The notes beneath the pieces are model-generated. The model was not told the origin of the DNA and did no database searches. It saw only the letters and a program-made list of their open reading frames with translations. The translations under genes and the position numbers were made by a program. From Vibrio diazotrophicus (GTDB taxonomy: Bacteria > Pseudomonadota > Gammaproteobacteria > Enterobacterales > Vibrionaceae), in the NCBI RefSeq assembly GCF_038452265.1, contig NZ_CP151842.1:1116001-1180000 (forward strand): 64,000 bases of DNA, given 5' to 3'. Positions 1 to 8,367 of this stretch are shown piece by piece (positions within the stretch are counted from its first letter, which is position 1; each line of letters begins with the position of its first letter).

Positions 1-854
1 TCTGCGTGCGTAGTGGCATGAGACGTTTCGAAGCAACCACCTTGGTCAATGGCAACATCGACTACGGCAGAGCCTGCTTTCATCTGGCTAATGTGCTGCT
101 TTGTCACTAGCTTTGGAGCCGCAGCTCCGGGAATTAAAACCGCGCCTATCACTAGGTCGGCATTTAGAACATTTTGTTCTACCGTATCTTTGGTTGAGAA
201 TAAGACTTTAGCGCTGCCCTGAAATTCTTCATCAAGCTTGCGTAATGTATCGATATTTTTGTCGATGATGGTAACGTCAGCCCTTAAGCCAACCGCCATT
301 CTCGCAGCATTTGCGCCGACTACACCGCCACCTAGAACGACGACTTTCGCTGGTGCAACGCCCGGTACACCACTGAGCAATAAACCACATCCACCACGTG
401 ATTTTTCCAACGCCTGTGCACCCGCTTGAATAGACATTCTGCCTGCGACCTCAGACATTGGTGCTAATAGTGGTAAGCGACCCATATTATCTGTTACAGT
501 CTCATATGCTATACAGACAGCTTTGCTCTTGATTAGCTCTTCAGTTTGTGGAAAATCTGGAGCTAGGTGTAAATAAGTAAATAATATTTGCCCTTCTTTG
601 AGCAATGCTCGTTCTACAGCTTGAGGTTCTTTAACCTTTACAATCATCTCTGCTTTCGCAAATATGTCGGCAGCGGTAGGAAGAATGGATGCGCCCGACG
701 CGATGTAATCGTTGTCGGAAATACCAATGCCATGTCCGGCATTTGTTTCTATCAATACTTGGTGGCCGTGAGAGACCAGCTCTCTCACACTTGATGGGAT
801 CATACCAACACGGTATTCGTGGTTTTTGATTTCTTTAGGTACACCAATGATCAT
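1..854 (-). CDS. ald: Alanine dehydrogenase (C-terminus beyond window)
   Basis: NAD-dependent alanine dehydrogenase, which interconverts L-alanine and pyruvate plus ammonium in the cytoplasm. Translation from the ATG at 854 starts MIIGVPKEIKNHEYRVGM, the classic N-terminus of the family. Further in is a Rossmann-fold glycine cluster (roughly GGGVVGANAA), followed by the conserved segment VVDVAIDQGGC near the left edge. About 284 codons are present. Family members are about 370 residues, so roughly 90 C-terminal residues lie outside the window. It is divergent from lrp, and family knowledge suggests Lrp control of ald. The frame is open throughout with no sign of decay. Confidence 0.95.
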   Translation of the reverse strand, partial: MIIGVPKEIKNHEYRVGMIPSSVRELVSHGHQVLIETNAGHGIGISDNDYIASGASILPTAADIFAKAEMIVKVKEPQAVERALLKEGQILFTYLHLAPDFPQTEELIKSKAVCIAYETVTDNMGRLPLLAPMSEVAGRMSIQAGAQALEKSRGGCGLLLSGVPGVAPAKVVVLGGGVVGANAARMAVGLRADVTIIDKNIDTLRKLDEEFQGSAKVLFSTKDTVEQNVLNADLVIGAVLIPGAAAPKLVTKQHISQMKAGSAVVDVAIDQGGCFETSHATTHA

Positions 855-1010
855 CCTGACTCCTTAGTCTTACTTGGTTGTATTGACTGTGTCTTGAGTT
901 TTATGGCGAGTTTATTGCTAGTATATGCGCTATTGTTTAAGATTTGAAACTGCATATTAAAAAGTTGTAGTATATTTTTTGCAAGGAAGTAATTAAGGTG
1001 GAATATAAAA

Positions 1011-1505
1011 ATGGCAGACAACTATAAAAGGCCGTCCAAGGATCTTGATCGTATCGACCGCAACATCTTGAATGAGTTGCAGAAAGACGGTCGTATTTCG
1101 AACGTTGAATTATCTAAGCGAGTAGGTCTATCTCCAACGCCGTGCTTGGAGCGTGTACGTCGCTTAGAACGTCAGGGATACATTACTGGATATACAGCGT
1201 TATTAAACCCTCAGTACCTTGATGCATCACTATTGGTTTTTGTAGAAATTACTCTAAACCGTGGTGCGCCAGACGTGTTTGAACAGTTTAATACTGCAGT
1301 ACAAAAACTGGATGATATTCAAGAATGTCATTTGGTTTCAGGTGATTTCGACTACTTGTTGAAAACTCGTGTATCAGACATGGGTGCTTACCGTAAGTTA
1401 CTTGGGGATACCTTGTTGCGTTTACCTGGTGTAAACGACACTCGAACCTACGTAGTAATGGAAGAAGTTAAACAAACCAATCAGTTAGTCATTAAAACTC
1501 GTTAA
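1011..1505 (+). CDS. lrp: Leucine-responsive regulatory protein Lrp
   Basis: Global feast/famine regulator of amino-acid metabolism, 164 residues, the same length as the enterobacterial protein and nearly identical to it. The N-terminal helix-turn-helix (about residues 15-60, with ISNVELSKRVGLSPTPCLER) binds DNA. The C-terminal RAM/AsnC domain (about 75-155) binds leucine and forms the octamer. The start is preceded by AAGGTGG about 12 bases upstream. It is divergent from ald with a 156-bp shared regulatory gap, and is followed by a strong terminator, so it is monocistronic. Confidence 0.97.
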   Translation: MADNYKRPSKDLDRIDRNILNELQKDGRISNVELSKRVGLSPTPCLERVRRLERQGYITGYTALLNPQYLDASLLVFVEITLNRGAPDVFEQFNTAVQKLDDIQECHLVSGDFDYLLKTRVSDMGAYRKLLGDTLLRLPGVNDTRTYVVMEEVKQTNQLVIKTR

Positions 1506-1599
1506 TCGTGCTGAAGCTCAGAATAGTGGTATTTCTTTCCGCATTCTGACTTTAGTTAATTGGGTTTTTGACCTTGATATGGTTAAATCTTCGAACAAA

Positions 1600-1632
1600 C
1601 CGAGCGGCTTTTGCCGCTCGGACTGTTTTCAC
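1600..1632 (+). terminator. Rho-independent terminator of lrp
   Basis: A perfect 9-bp GC-rich stem (CCGAGCGGC paired with GCCGCTCGG) around a TTTT loop, followed by a T-rich run ending near 1630. It separates lrp from ftsK. Confidence 0.85.
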
Positions 1633-1693
1633 CTATCCAATATGAGTATAGTGTTACTCACGTTGGCCATAATAATCATATTCAAGTTGGTTT

Positions 1694-4561
1694 ATGTTCA
1701 AAGAGAACAAAAATAAAGTCGAAACAATTATCAAAACGAGTGAAGAGTTTGACTCTGGACGTTTGGATGGTATTCAAAGACTTAAAGAGTGCGGGCTGAT
1801 ACTGGCTGTTCTGGCTTCTATTTTATTAGCAGTAGCACTGTTCACATTTAGTCCTGCCGATCCCTCATGGTCTCAAACTGCATGGGGTTCTGATATTCAA
1901 AACGGTGGCGGAATTGTCGGCGCTTGGGTCGCTGACACGTTATTTTTTGTCTTCGGTTCACTTGCTTATCCTTTACCCATTATTTTAACCGCTGGTGCGT
2001 GGGTGGTATTTCGTAAACGCCGTGAAGATGAAAGCATTGATTTAATGCTTTGGGGAACGCGCTTGCTTGGGCTAGTGGTCCTTTTGTTAACCAGCTGTGG
2101 GTTGGCGGACATTAATTTTGACGACATCTGGTACTTTTCGTCTGGTGGTGTTGTCGGTGACGTTCTTACTAGCTTAGCTTTGCCTACGCTAAACGTTCTG
2201 GGAGCTACGTTGGCCTTGCTTTTCTTTTGGGGCGCAGGTTTTACACTATTAACAGGCATTTCATGGCTGAGTATCGTAGAAAGACTAGGCGACTCTAGTA
2301 TCGCAGGTCTTCATTGGGTACTTAATCGCATGCGTGGTGAAAAAGACGAAATCATTGAACCTCAACTAACGCCGCCATCGCTTATAGAACCTATTCAGAC
2401 CCAAGCGTTAGAACCAGCAGATGAAACTCTCGATTCTGTTGAAAGCATTTCTGCTGTTCCTCAGGAGACAGAATACGAGTCTCAGCCAACAGAACGTCGC
2501 TTCAATATTCATATGCCGAAAGAAGAGCCAGTGAGCCGTTTTATAGCTGAGGAGGAAGAATCCTTATCAACGCCACTCTCTCCAGCTCCTAATTATAATT
2601 ATGACGAGGATGAGGAAATTCCTCCTCGTAGTAAGCAACTGTCAGCAACAATTGAAGAGCTCGATATGGTTGCCCGTGAATCGGATGACTTTGCTCAAGA
2701 TGATGTTCCCTCTAGCTCTGAGCCTGAACACGATCGATTCATTGACCAGATAGATATTGCTGACGAACCACCAGTAGATGCACGCCAACTTGAAAATGTA
2801 GTGAATGCCGTAGAGTTGGAAGATGACATTCACATTGAACCCACAATTTCTAACTTTGATGTTCTCGATGATGACGAGGACGAATGGCAACCTCAGTCTG
2901 CGCAGTCTGAATATGACATTGATGATTATGAAGATGAAGACAGCGATGAGTCAGAACAAGATAAAGATCTCACGGCTTTCCAGAGTTTAGTGTCAGAAGC
3001 TCAGGCAAATATGGCAGGGCAACAAAACCCATTCCTGATGCAAAAAGACGTGAATTTGCCAAAACCTGCAGAGCCAATGCCCACACTGGAACTGCTGTAT
3101 CATCCAGAGAAACGTGAAAACTTCATTGATAGAGCAGCTTTGGAAGAGATCGCTCGCTTGGTCGAAGCCAAGTTGGCGGATTATAAGATACAAGCGGAAG
3201 TGGTCGATATCTTCCCTGGGCCAGTTATCACGCGTTTTGAACTAGATTTGGCTCCGGGTGTTAAGGTTAGCCGCATTTCGAGCTTGTCGATGGATTTAGC
3301 TCGTTCTCTGTCTGCCATGGCAGTACGTGTGGTTGAAGTTATACCGGGTAAACCATACGTCGGTCTGGAATTACCGAATATGAGCCGCCAAACCGTGTAT
3401 TTGTCTGACGTTATAAGCAGCCCTCAGTTTAAAGAGTCTAAATCTCCGACCACAATCGTACTAGGGCAGGATATTGCAGGTGAAGCTGTGGTCGCCGATC
3501 TTTCCAAAATGCCTCATGTGCTTGTTGCGGGTACAACAGGCTCAGGTAAATCGGTGGGCGTGAACGTCATGATTCTAAGTATGTTGTATAAGTCGACACC
3601 GGAAGATGTTCGTTTCATCATGATTGACCCGAAAATGTTGGAGCTTTCTATTTATGAAGGTATCCCGCATTTGCTGTCTGAAGTAGTGACAGACATGAAA
3701 GACGCATCGAATGCATTGCGTTGGTGTGTTGGCGAAATGGAACGTCGATACAAGCTTATGTCTGTATTAGGTGTGCGAAACATTAAAGGTTTCAATGACA
3801 AACTGAAAATGGCCGCTGAAGCTGGTCACCCGATTCACGACCCATTGTGGAAAGAAGGTGACAGTATGGATGCGGAAGCGCCACTGCTTGAGAAGTTACC
3901 TTACATTGTTGTGGTCGTGGATGAGTTCGCAGACTTAATGATGGTGGTGGGCAAGAAAGTTGAAGAGCTGATCGCTCGCCTTGCTCAGAAAGCTCGTGCC
4001 GCGGGTATTCACCTGATATTGGCAACACAACGCCCTTCTGTTGATGTTATTACAGGCCTAATCAAAGCGAATATTCCAACTCGCGTAGCGTTTACGGTAT
4101 CGACTAAGACTGACTCTCGAACCATTCTAGATCAAGGTGGCGCGGAATCGCTGCTTGGTATGGGTGATATGCTTTATCTGCCTCCGGGTTCCAGTCATAC
4201 AATACGTGTGCATGGTGCATTCGCATCCGATGATGATGTACATGCTGTGGTGAACAACTGGAAAGCGCGCGGTAAACCAAACTACATCAGTGACATTATC
4301 AGTGGCGATCAAAGCCCAGAGATGATGCTACCGGGTGAAAGAATGGAAAGTGATGAAGAGGTTGACCCTCTGTTTGATCAGGTAGTAGAACACGTTGTAG
4401 AAACGCGTCGAGGTTCTGTTTCTGGCGTACAGCGTCGCTTTAAAATTGGTTACAACCGAGCAGCGCGTATTGTCGAACAGCTGGAAGCTCAGGGAATAGT
4501 GAGTGCTCCGGGTCACAATGGTAACCGTGAAGTTCTTTCTCCAGCACCAATCAGAGATTAA
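1694..4561 (+). CDS. ftsK: DNA translocase FtsK
   Basis: Septal DNA translocase that segregates chromosome termini and activates XerCD recombination at dif; 955 residues. The N-terminal part (about 30-205) has four hydrophobic segments that anchor it at the division site. A long, very acidic Asp/Glu-rich linker follows (about 215-450). The RecA-like motor has Walker A GTTGSGKS near residue 613 and Walker B VVVVDEFAD near 738. The C-terminal winged-helix gamma domain (about 890-950) recognises KOPS sites. The start fits the usual Vibrio N-terminus (MFKENKNKVETI), though its ribosome binding site is weak. Unlike in enterics, lolA does not follow: a terminator and convergent dsbB do. Confidence 0.97.
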   Translation: MFKENKNKVETIIKTSEEFDSGRLDGIQRLKECGLILAVLASILLAVALFTFSPADPSWSQTAWGSDIQNGGGIVGAWVADTLFFVFGSLAYPLPIILTAGAWVVFRKRREDESIDLMLWGTRLLGLVVLLLTSCGLADINFDDIWYFSSGGVVGDVLTSLALPTLNVLGATLALLFFWGAGFTLLTGISWLSIVERLGDSSIAGLHWVLNRMRGEKDEIIEPQLTPPSLIEPIQTQALEPADETLDSVESISAVPQETEYESQPTERRFNIHMPKEEPVSRFIAEEEESLSTPLSPAPNYNYDEDEEIPPRSKQLSATIEELDMVARESDDFAQDDVPSSSEPEHDRFIDQIDIADEPPVDARQLENVVNAVELEDDIHIEPTISNFDVLDDDEDEWQPQSAQSEYDIDDYEDEDSDESEQDKDLTAFQSLVSEAQANMAGQQNPFLMQKDVNLPKPAEPMPTLELLYHPEKRENFIDRAALEEIARLVEAKLADYKIQAEVVDIFPGPVITRFELDLAPGVKVSRISSLSMDLARSLSAMAVRVVEVIPGKPYVGLELPNMSRQTVYLSDVISSPQFKESKSPTTIVLGQDIAGEAVVADLSKMPHVLVAGTTGSGKSVGVNVMILSMLYKSTPEDVRFIMIDPKMLELSIYEGIPHLLSEVVTDMKDASNALRWCVGEMERRYKLMSVLGVRNIKGFNDKLKMAAEAGHPIHDPLWKEGDSMDAEAPLLEKLPYIVVVVDEFADLMMVVGKKVEELIARLAQKARAAGIHLILATQRPSVDVITGLIKANIPTRVAFTVSTKTDSRTILDQGGAESLLGMGDMLYLPPGSSHTIRVHGAFASDDDVHAVVNNWKARGKPNYISDIISGDQSPEMMLPGERMESDEEVDPLFDQVVEHVVETRRGSVSGVQRRFKIGYNRAARIVEQLEAQGIVSAPGHNGNREVLSPAPIRD

Positions 4562-4584
4562 CAATCAACAAGTTGTGAGTATCG

Positions 4585-4610
4585 AAAAGGCGCCAATTGG
4601 CGCCTTTTTT
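4585..4610 (+). terminator. Bidirectional terminator between ftsK and dsbB
   Basis: A near-perfect palindrome: a 10-bp stem (AAAAGGCGCC with GGCGCCTTTT) around AATT, flanked by A and T runs on both sides. It suits both convergent genes. Confidence 0.85.
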
Positions 4611-4632
4611 AATGACATTCAGTGAATTATCG

Positions 4633-5166
4633 TTAGCTGAAGAATCGTCTTTTCTCTTTAAAAAACTGGGAGATAACAATGACCGCAAGTACAAACAGGT
4701 TAGCGGCAAAGATAACGACTAGCCATTGAGGCATTGATAAATCGAAGAACTGCCAAACGATCTCACTACAGTCGCCATAGGCTTCGAACATCCAAGGGAA
4801 CCATTGGTTTAGTGGTGCCCAGCTCGGGAATTGAACAAACACATCGCAGGTGGCAAAAGGAGACGGGTGAAACTGATATTGAACGTGCTGGAGCGAAAGC
4901 TTTAAACCTTGGTGGGCGCTGTAACCCCACCCCGCAAAGCCTAACCAACGAAACAGTGGATTCTTAGGTGCAATTAATCCCACAATTGCAGCGCCACCGA
5001 TTCCCAACATCGCAACGCGTTCATAAATACACATCACGCATGGTGCTAACACCAACACATGCTGGAAGAAAAGCGCACACGCTTCAAAAAACAGCACAAA
5101 TCCCAACAACAACATCCATGAGATTCGGCTTTTAGAAAATGTGTGCAATTTAGAAAAGAAATTCAC
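4633..5166 (-). CDS. dsbB: Disulfide bond formation protein DsbB
   Basis: Inner-membrane quinone reductase that reoxidises periplasmic DsbA; 177 residues with four hydrophobic helices. The first redox pair is C43-V-M-C46 in the first periplasmic loop and the second is C107/C133 in the second loop, so both active disulfides are present. The conserved YER motif follows the first pair. It lies downstream of nhaB on the same strand, but a hairpin with a T-run separates them. Vibrio gene order places dsbB beside nhaB. Confidence 0.95.
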   Translation of the reverse strand: MNFFSKLHTFSKSRISWMLLLGFVLFFEACALFFQHVLVLAPCVMCIYERVAMLGIGGAAIVGLIAPKNPLFRWLGFAGWGYSAHQGLKLSLQHVQYQFHPSPFATCDVFVQFPSWAPLNQWFPWMFEAYGDCSEIVWQFFDLSMPQWLVVIFAANLFVLAVIVISQFFKEKRRFFS

Positions 5167-5189
5167 AGTTGATCCTTACCGTTTAAATA

Positions 5190-5217
5190 AAAAAGCTCTG
5201 AGTTATCAGAGCTTTTT
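5190..5217 (-). terminator. Terminator of nhaB
   Basis: A perfect 12-bp inverted repeat (AAAAAGCTCTGA with TCAGAGCTTTTT) around a GTTA loop. On the minus strand it ends in a T-run, directly after nhaB. Confidence 0.85.
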
Positions 5218-5249
5218 ATCTTGAAATAGTTTCCTATTCAATACAAATT

Positions 5250-6842
5250 TTAATGTCCTTCTGGAGCAAGGCTACCAACGGCACTAATAGGATGATGAGA
5301 AAGCCAGCCTAAATCGTAGAACATATGCGTCATTGGCTCGGCTAGGAAGATTATGCCAGCTAGGCCTACCAATGTAAGTACTATGGTATATGGCAGCGCC
5401 ATCACTACCATTCGACCGTAAGATAGACGAATTAACGGAGCCAATGCTGAAGTTAGCAAGAACAGGAATGCGGCTTGACCGTTTGGTGTCGCAACAGATG
5501 GTAGGTTAGTACCAGTGTTAATAGCAACGGCGAGCAAATCGAATTGATCGCGGGTAATAATTCCCTGAACCATAGCTTCTTTGACTTCGTTGATGTACAC
5601 AGTACCAACAAACACATTGTCCGAAACCATGGATAACAAGCCATTTGCTACATAGAACAAGGCTAGCTGTGTGCCACTGTCTTCAATGTGAAGCACTGCA
5701 TCGATGATTGGCTTGAACAAGTGTTGGTCAATGATTACCGCAACAATCGAGAAGAACACGGCCAGTAGGGCGGTAAATGGCAATGCTTCTTCAAACGCTT
5801 TACCCATTGAGTGTTCTTCGATAACACCAGTAAATGCAGTTGCTAGAATAATAACGGAAAGTCCAATAAGACCAACGGCTGCTAAGTGAAGAGCTAAACC
5901 TACAATTAGCCAAACTGCGATGATGCCTTGTACCCAAAGTTTAGCGACATCTTGATTAGTACGCGTTTTACGCTCTTCAGTGTCAAAATCGATAAGAATT
6001 TGTCGAACGTTGGCTGGTAGCTCACTGCCGTAGCCGAACACTTTAAATTTCTCGACTAATACGCAGGTAATAATGCCGCAGAAAAATACTGGGACAGTGA
6101 CAGGAGCCATGCGGATTAAGAACTCACCGAAGAACCAGCCAGCCTGATCTGCAATGATAAGGTTCTGAGGCTCACCAACCATAGTCATTACGCCACCTAA
6201 AGCGGTACCCACACCTGCATGCATTAATAGTGAACGCAAAAAGCCACGGTAGTTCTCTAAATCATCACGAGTCAGTTCTGAAATGTGTTCATCATGAGTG
6301 TGGTCATGTGATGAGTTGAATGTCTTCCCTGAAGCAACTTTATGATAAATAGAGTAGAAACCAACAGCGACACTAATAATCACAGCAATAACGGTTAGAG
6401 CATCTAAGAAAGCGGACAAAAATGCCGCAGTAATGCAAAACGCAACGGAAAGGGCAACTTTTGAACGGATACCAAGCAGTATTTTAGTGAATATAAACAG
6501 CAGCAGGTTCTTCATGAAGTAGATACCTGCAACCATAAATACCAGTAGAAGCAGTACTTCAATATTGGCAACTAATTCGTGTTTTACTTGACCTGGGCTA
6601 GTCATCCCAATCGCAATTGCTTCTATTGCCAATAAACCGCCAGGTTGAAGCGGATAGCACTTAAGTGCCATTGCCAAAGTGAAAATAAATTCAATGACAA
6701 GTAGCCAGCCGGCAATAAACGGATTGATAAAAAAGAAAACGATTGGATTAATTATAAGAAAGGCAATTATGGCAACTTTGTACCAATCAGGTGCTTTTCC
6801 TAGGAAATTCTTGATAAAAGCGTTTCCAAGGGACATCGGCAT
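5250..6842 (-). CDS. nhaB: Na+/H+ antiporter NhaB
   Basis: Electrogenic sodium/proton antiporter of the inner membrane, important for Na+ and pH homeostasis in marine bacteria. It is 530 residues with about a dozen hydrophobic segments. The start chosen is the ATG at 6842 (MPMSLGNAFIKNFLGKAPDW), the conserved NhaB N-terminus. The open frame extends 27 codons further upstream to 6923, but that extension is not family-like and is probably not translated. The segment SVATPNGQAAFLFLL near the C-terminus is typical of the family. It is divergent from fadR. Confidence 0.94.
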   Translation of the reverse strand: MPMSLGNAFIKNFLGKAPDWYKVAIIAFLIINPIVFFFINPFIAGWLLVIEFIFTLAMALKCYPLQPGGLLAIEAIAIGMTSPGQVKHELVANIEVLLLLVFMVAGIYFMKNLLLFIFTKILLGIRSKVALSVAFCITAAFLSAFLDALTVIAVIISVAVGFYSIYHKVASGKTFNSSHDHTHDEHISELTRDDLENYRGFLRSLLMHAGVGTALGGVMTMVGEPQNLIIADQAGWFFGEFLIRMAPVTVPVFFCGIITCVLVEKFKVFGYGSELPANVRQILIDFDTEERKTRTNQDVAKLWVQGIIAVWLIVGLALHLAAVGLIGLSVIILATAFTGVIEEHSMGKAFEEALPFTALLAVFFSIVAVIIDQHLFKPIIDAVLHIEDSGTQLALFYVANGLLSMVSDNVFVGTVYINEVKEAMVQGIITRDQFDLLAVAINTGTNLPSVATPNGQAAFLFLLTSALAPLIRLSYGRMVVMALPYTIVLTLVGLAGIIFLAEPMTHMFYDLGWLSHHPISAVGSLAPEGH

Positions 6843-7482
6843 GGTAATTACTCTCACTGTTATAAAAAAATTAACAAGGATATGTGCAAGCTTTGATTTG
6901 AACCTCAATAGGTTTGGAATCAAAGTCTTTCAACAGTGACTTAGAGAGGCAATAATGAATTTTGCCTATTTAGAACCTTGCCAAGTCACTCCCTGATCAA
7001 AACAAGCACTCTAGACTTCGACCGCAACTCTACCTGCATAAGTTATTTAGTCAACAATCTGCTTGAAAGTGTTGAAGCTAGGATTATTTATTTTTTAGCT
7101 CGATATTGTGGCTTCATTTATAACCTGAAGCTAATTAAAAAATTATTTTCAAGCCTATAGGATTAATAAATGTGCGTAAATACTACAAAGCTCACGTAAA
7201 TTACTCTATTTAGGTAAGTTTATTTTGCTATTTGTTCAATTATTATTGTGATTAAACTCTCTTTTTTTATGTGGTTTTTGTGCATTAAAAGTTACCAATT
7301 GAAATATTTTGAAACATATTTTAAGCGCTTAAATAAGGTGAGAGATTGGTTCGTCGGAGAATTCTTTTTTCATGCGTTAGCTTTGTGACAAGTTTAGGGC
7401 TGCTTTGTTTCCGCTTGGTGATAACTAGTGGTATGATGAGTCACATTTGAATCTAATAAATAGAAAACTGGATAAGTACTTA
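6843..7482. promoter_or_regulatory. Divergent nhaB/fadR intergenic region
   Basis: About 640 AT-rich bases with no convincing gene. A 60-codon frame at 6978-7160 has no family features or good ribosome binding site. An extended -10 motif (TGG followed by TATGAT at 7432-7437) is a plausible fadR promoter, although no good -35 pairs with it. A small inverted repeat (AGGCAA ... TTGCCT) lies near 6949-6970, upstream of nhaB; its meaning is unknown. Confidence 0.45.
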
Positions 7483-8322
7483 ATGGTTATTAAGGCAAAA
7501 AGCCCAGCAGGTTTCGCAGAAAAATACATCATCGAAAGCATTTGGAACGGTCGTTTCCCACCTGGCTCCATTCTTCCTGCAGAGCGTGAACTCTCTGAAC
7601 TTATAGGTGTTACTCGAACAACGTTACGTGAAGTTCTTCAGCGTTTGGCTCGAGATGGTTGGTTGACTATTCAACATGGTAAACCAACGAAAGTGAACCA
7701 GTTCATGGAAACATCTGGTTTACATATTTTAGATACGTTAATGACGTTAGATGCAGACAATGCAACCAGTATTGTTGAAGACCTACTAGCGGCTCGTACA
7801 AATATCAGCCCTATCTTTATGCGTTATGCATTTAAGGTAAATAAAGAGAATTCAGAACGTACAATTACTAATGTGATTGAGTCGTGTGAAGCGCTTCTGG
7901 CTGCTGAGTCATGGGATGCATTTATGGCATCTTGGCCATTTGCAGAGAAGTTACAGCAGCATGTTAAAGATGACGGTGAGAAAGACGAAGAAAAGCGTCA
8001 GTCAGTGTTGATTGCTAAGACTTTTAACTATTACGACTACATGTTGTTTCAGCGTTTAGCATTCCATTCTGGTAACCAAATCTACGGTTTGATTTTTAAC
8101 GGTGTGAGAAAACTTTACGACCGTGTGGGAAGTTATTATTTCTCGAATCCAGAAGCTCGAGAACGCTCTCTGGCGTTTTATCGAGAACTATTGGCGATTT
8201 GCTGCTCGGGCGATCGAGAGCAGCTACCGGGTGTGATTCGTCACTATGGCATTGATAGTGCTCAGATCTGGAACAAGATGAAAGATACTCTGCCATCGAA
8301 CTTCACTGAAGACGATTCCTAA
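7483..8322 (+). CDS. fadR: Fatty acid metabolism regulator FadR (Vibrio type)
   Basis: GntR-family regulator that represses fatty-acid degradation and activates unsaturated fatty-acid synthesis genes, released from DNA by long-chain acyl-CoA. It is 279 residues. The N-terminal winged helix (about 5-75) contains PAERELSELIGVTRTTLREV. The C-terminal helical domain carries the roughly 40-residue insertion, including the charged segment KDDGEKDEEKRQ, that distinguishes Vibrio FadR from the 239-residue E. coli protein. The ATG at 7483 (MVIKAKSPAGFAEKYI) is preceded by GGATAAG and matches the known Vibrio start; an upstream TTG at 7447 in frame is unlikely. Confidence 0.95.
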   Translation: MVIKAKSPAGFAEKYIIESIWNGRFPPGSILPAERELSELIGVTRTTLREVLQRLARDGWLTIQHGKPTKVNQFMETSGLHILDTLMTLDADNATSIVEDLLAARTNISPIFMRYAFKVNKENSERTITNVIESCEALLAAESWDAFMASWPFAEKLQQHVKDDGEKDEEKRQSVLIAKTFNYYDYMLFQRLAFHSGNQIYGLIFNGVRKLYDRVGSYYFSNPEARERSLAFYRELLAICCSGDREQLPGVIRHYGIDSAQIWNKMKDTLPSNFTEDDS

Positions 8323-8325
8323 TAG

Positions 8326-8353
8326 AAAAGCCCGCTGGAAAGCGGGCTTTTTT
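8326..8353 (+). terminator. Terminator of fadR
   Basis: An 11-bp stem (AAAAGCCCGCT with AGCGGGCTTTT), GGAA tetraloop and T-run, starting four bases after the fadR stop. Its A-run also allows it to serve the convergent gene ending at 8368. Confidence 0.88.
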
Positions 8354-8367
8354 AATCGTATATATTT

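Noticed and set aside
1966..2259. 97-codon frame antisense to ftsK, and other long antisense frames in ftsK, mfd and pflB
   Set aside because: They are antisense to strongly conserved genes, have no family features and follow from codon bias of the real gene.
6978..7160. 60-codon frame in the nhaB/fadR gap
   Set aside because: No convincing ribosome binding site, no recognisable motif and an AT-rich composition like the rest of the gap.
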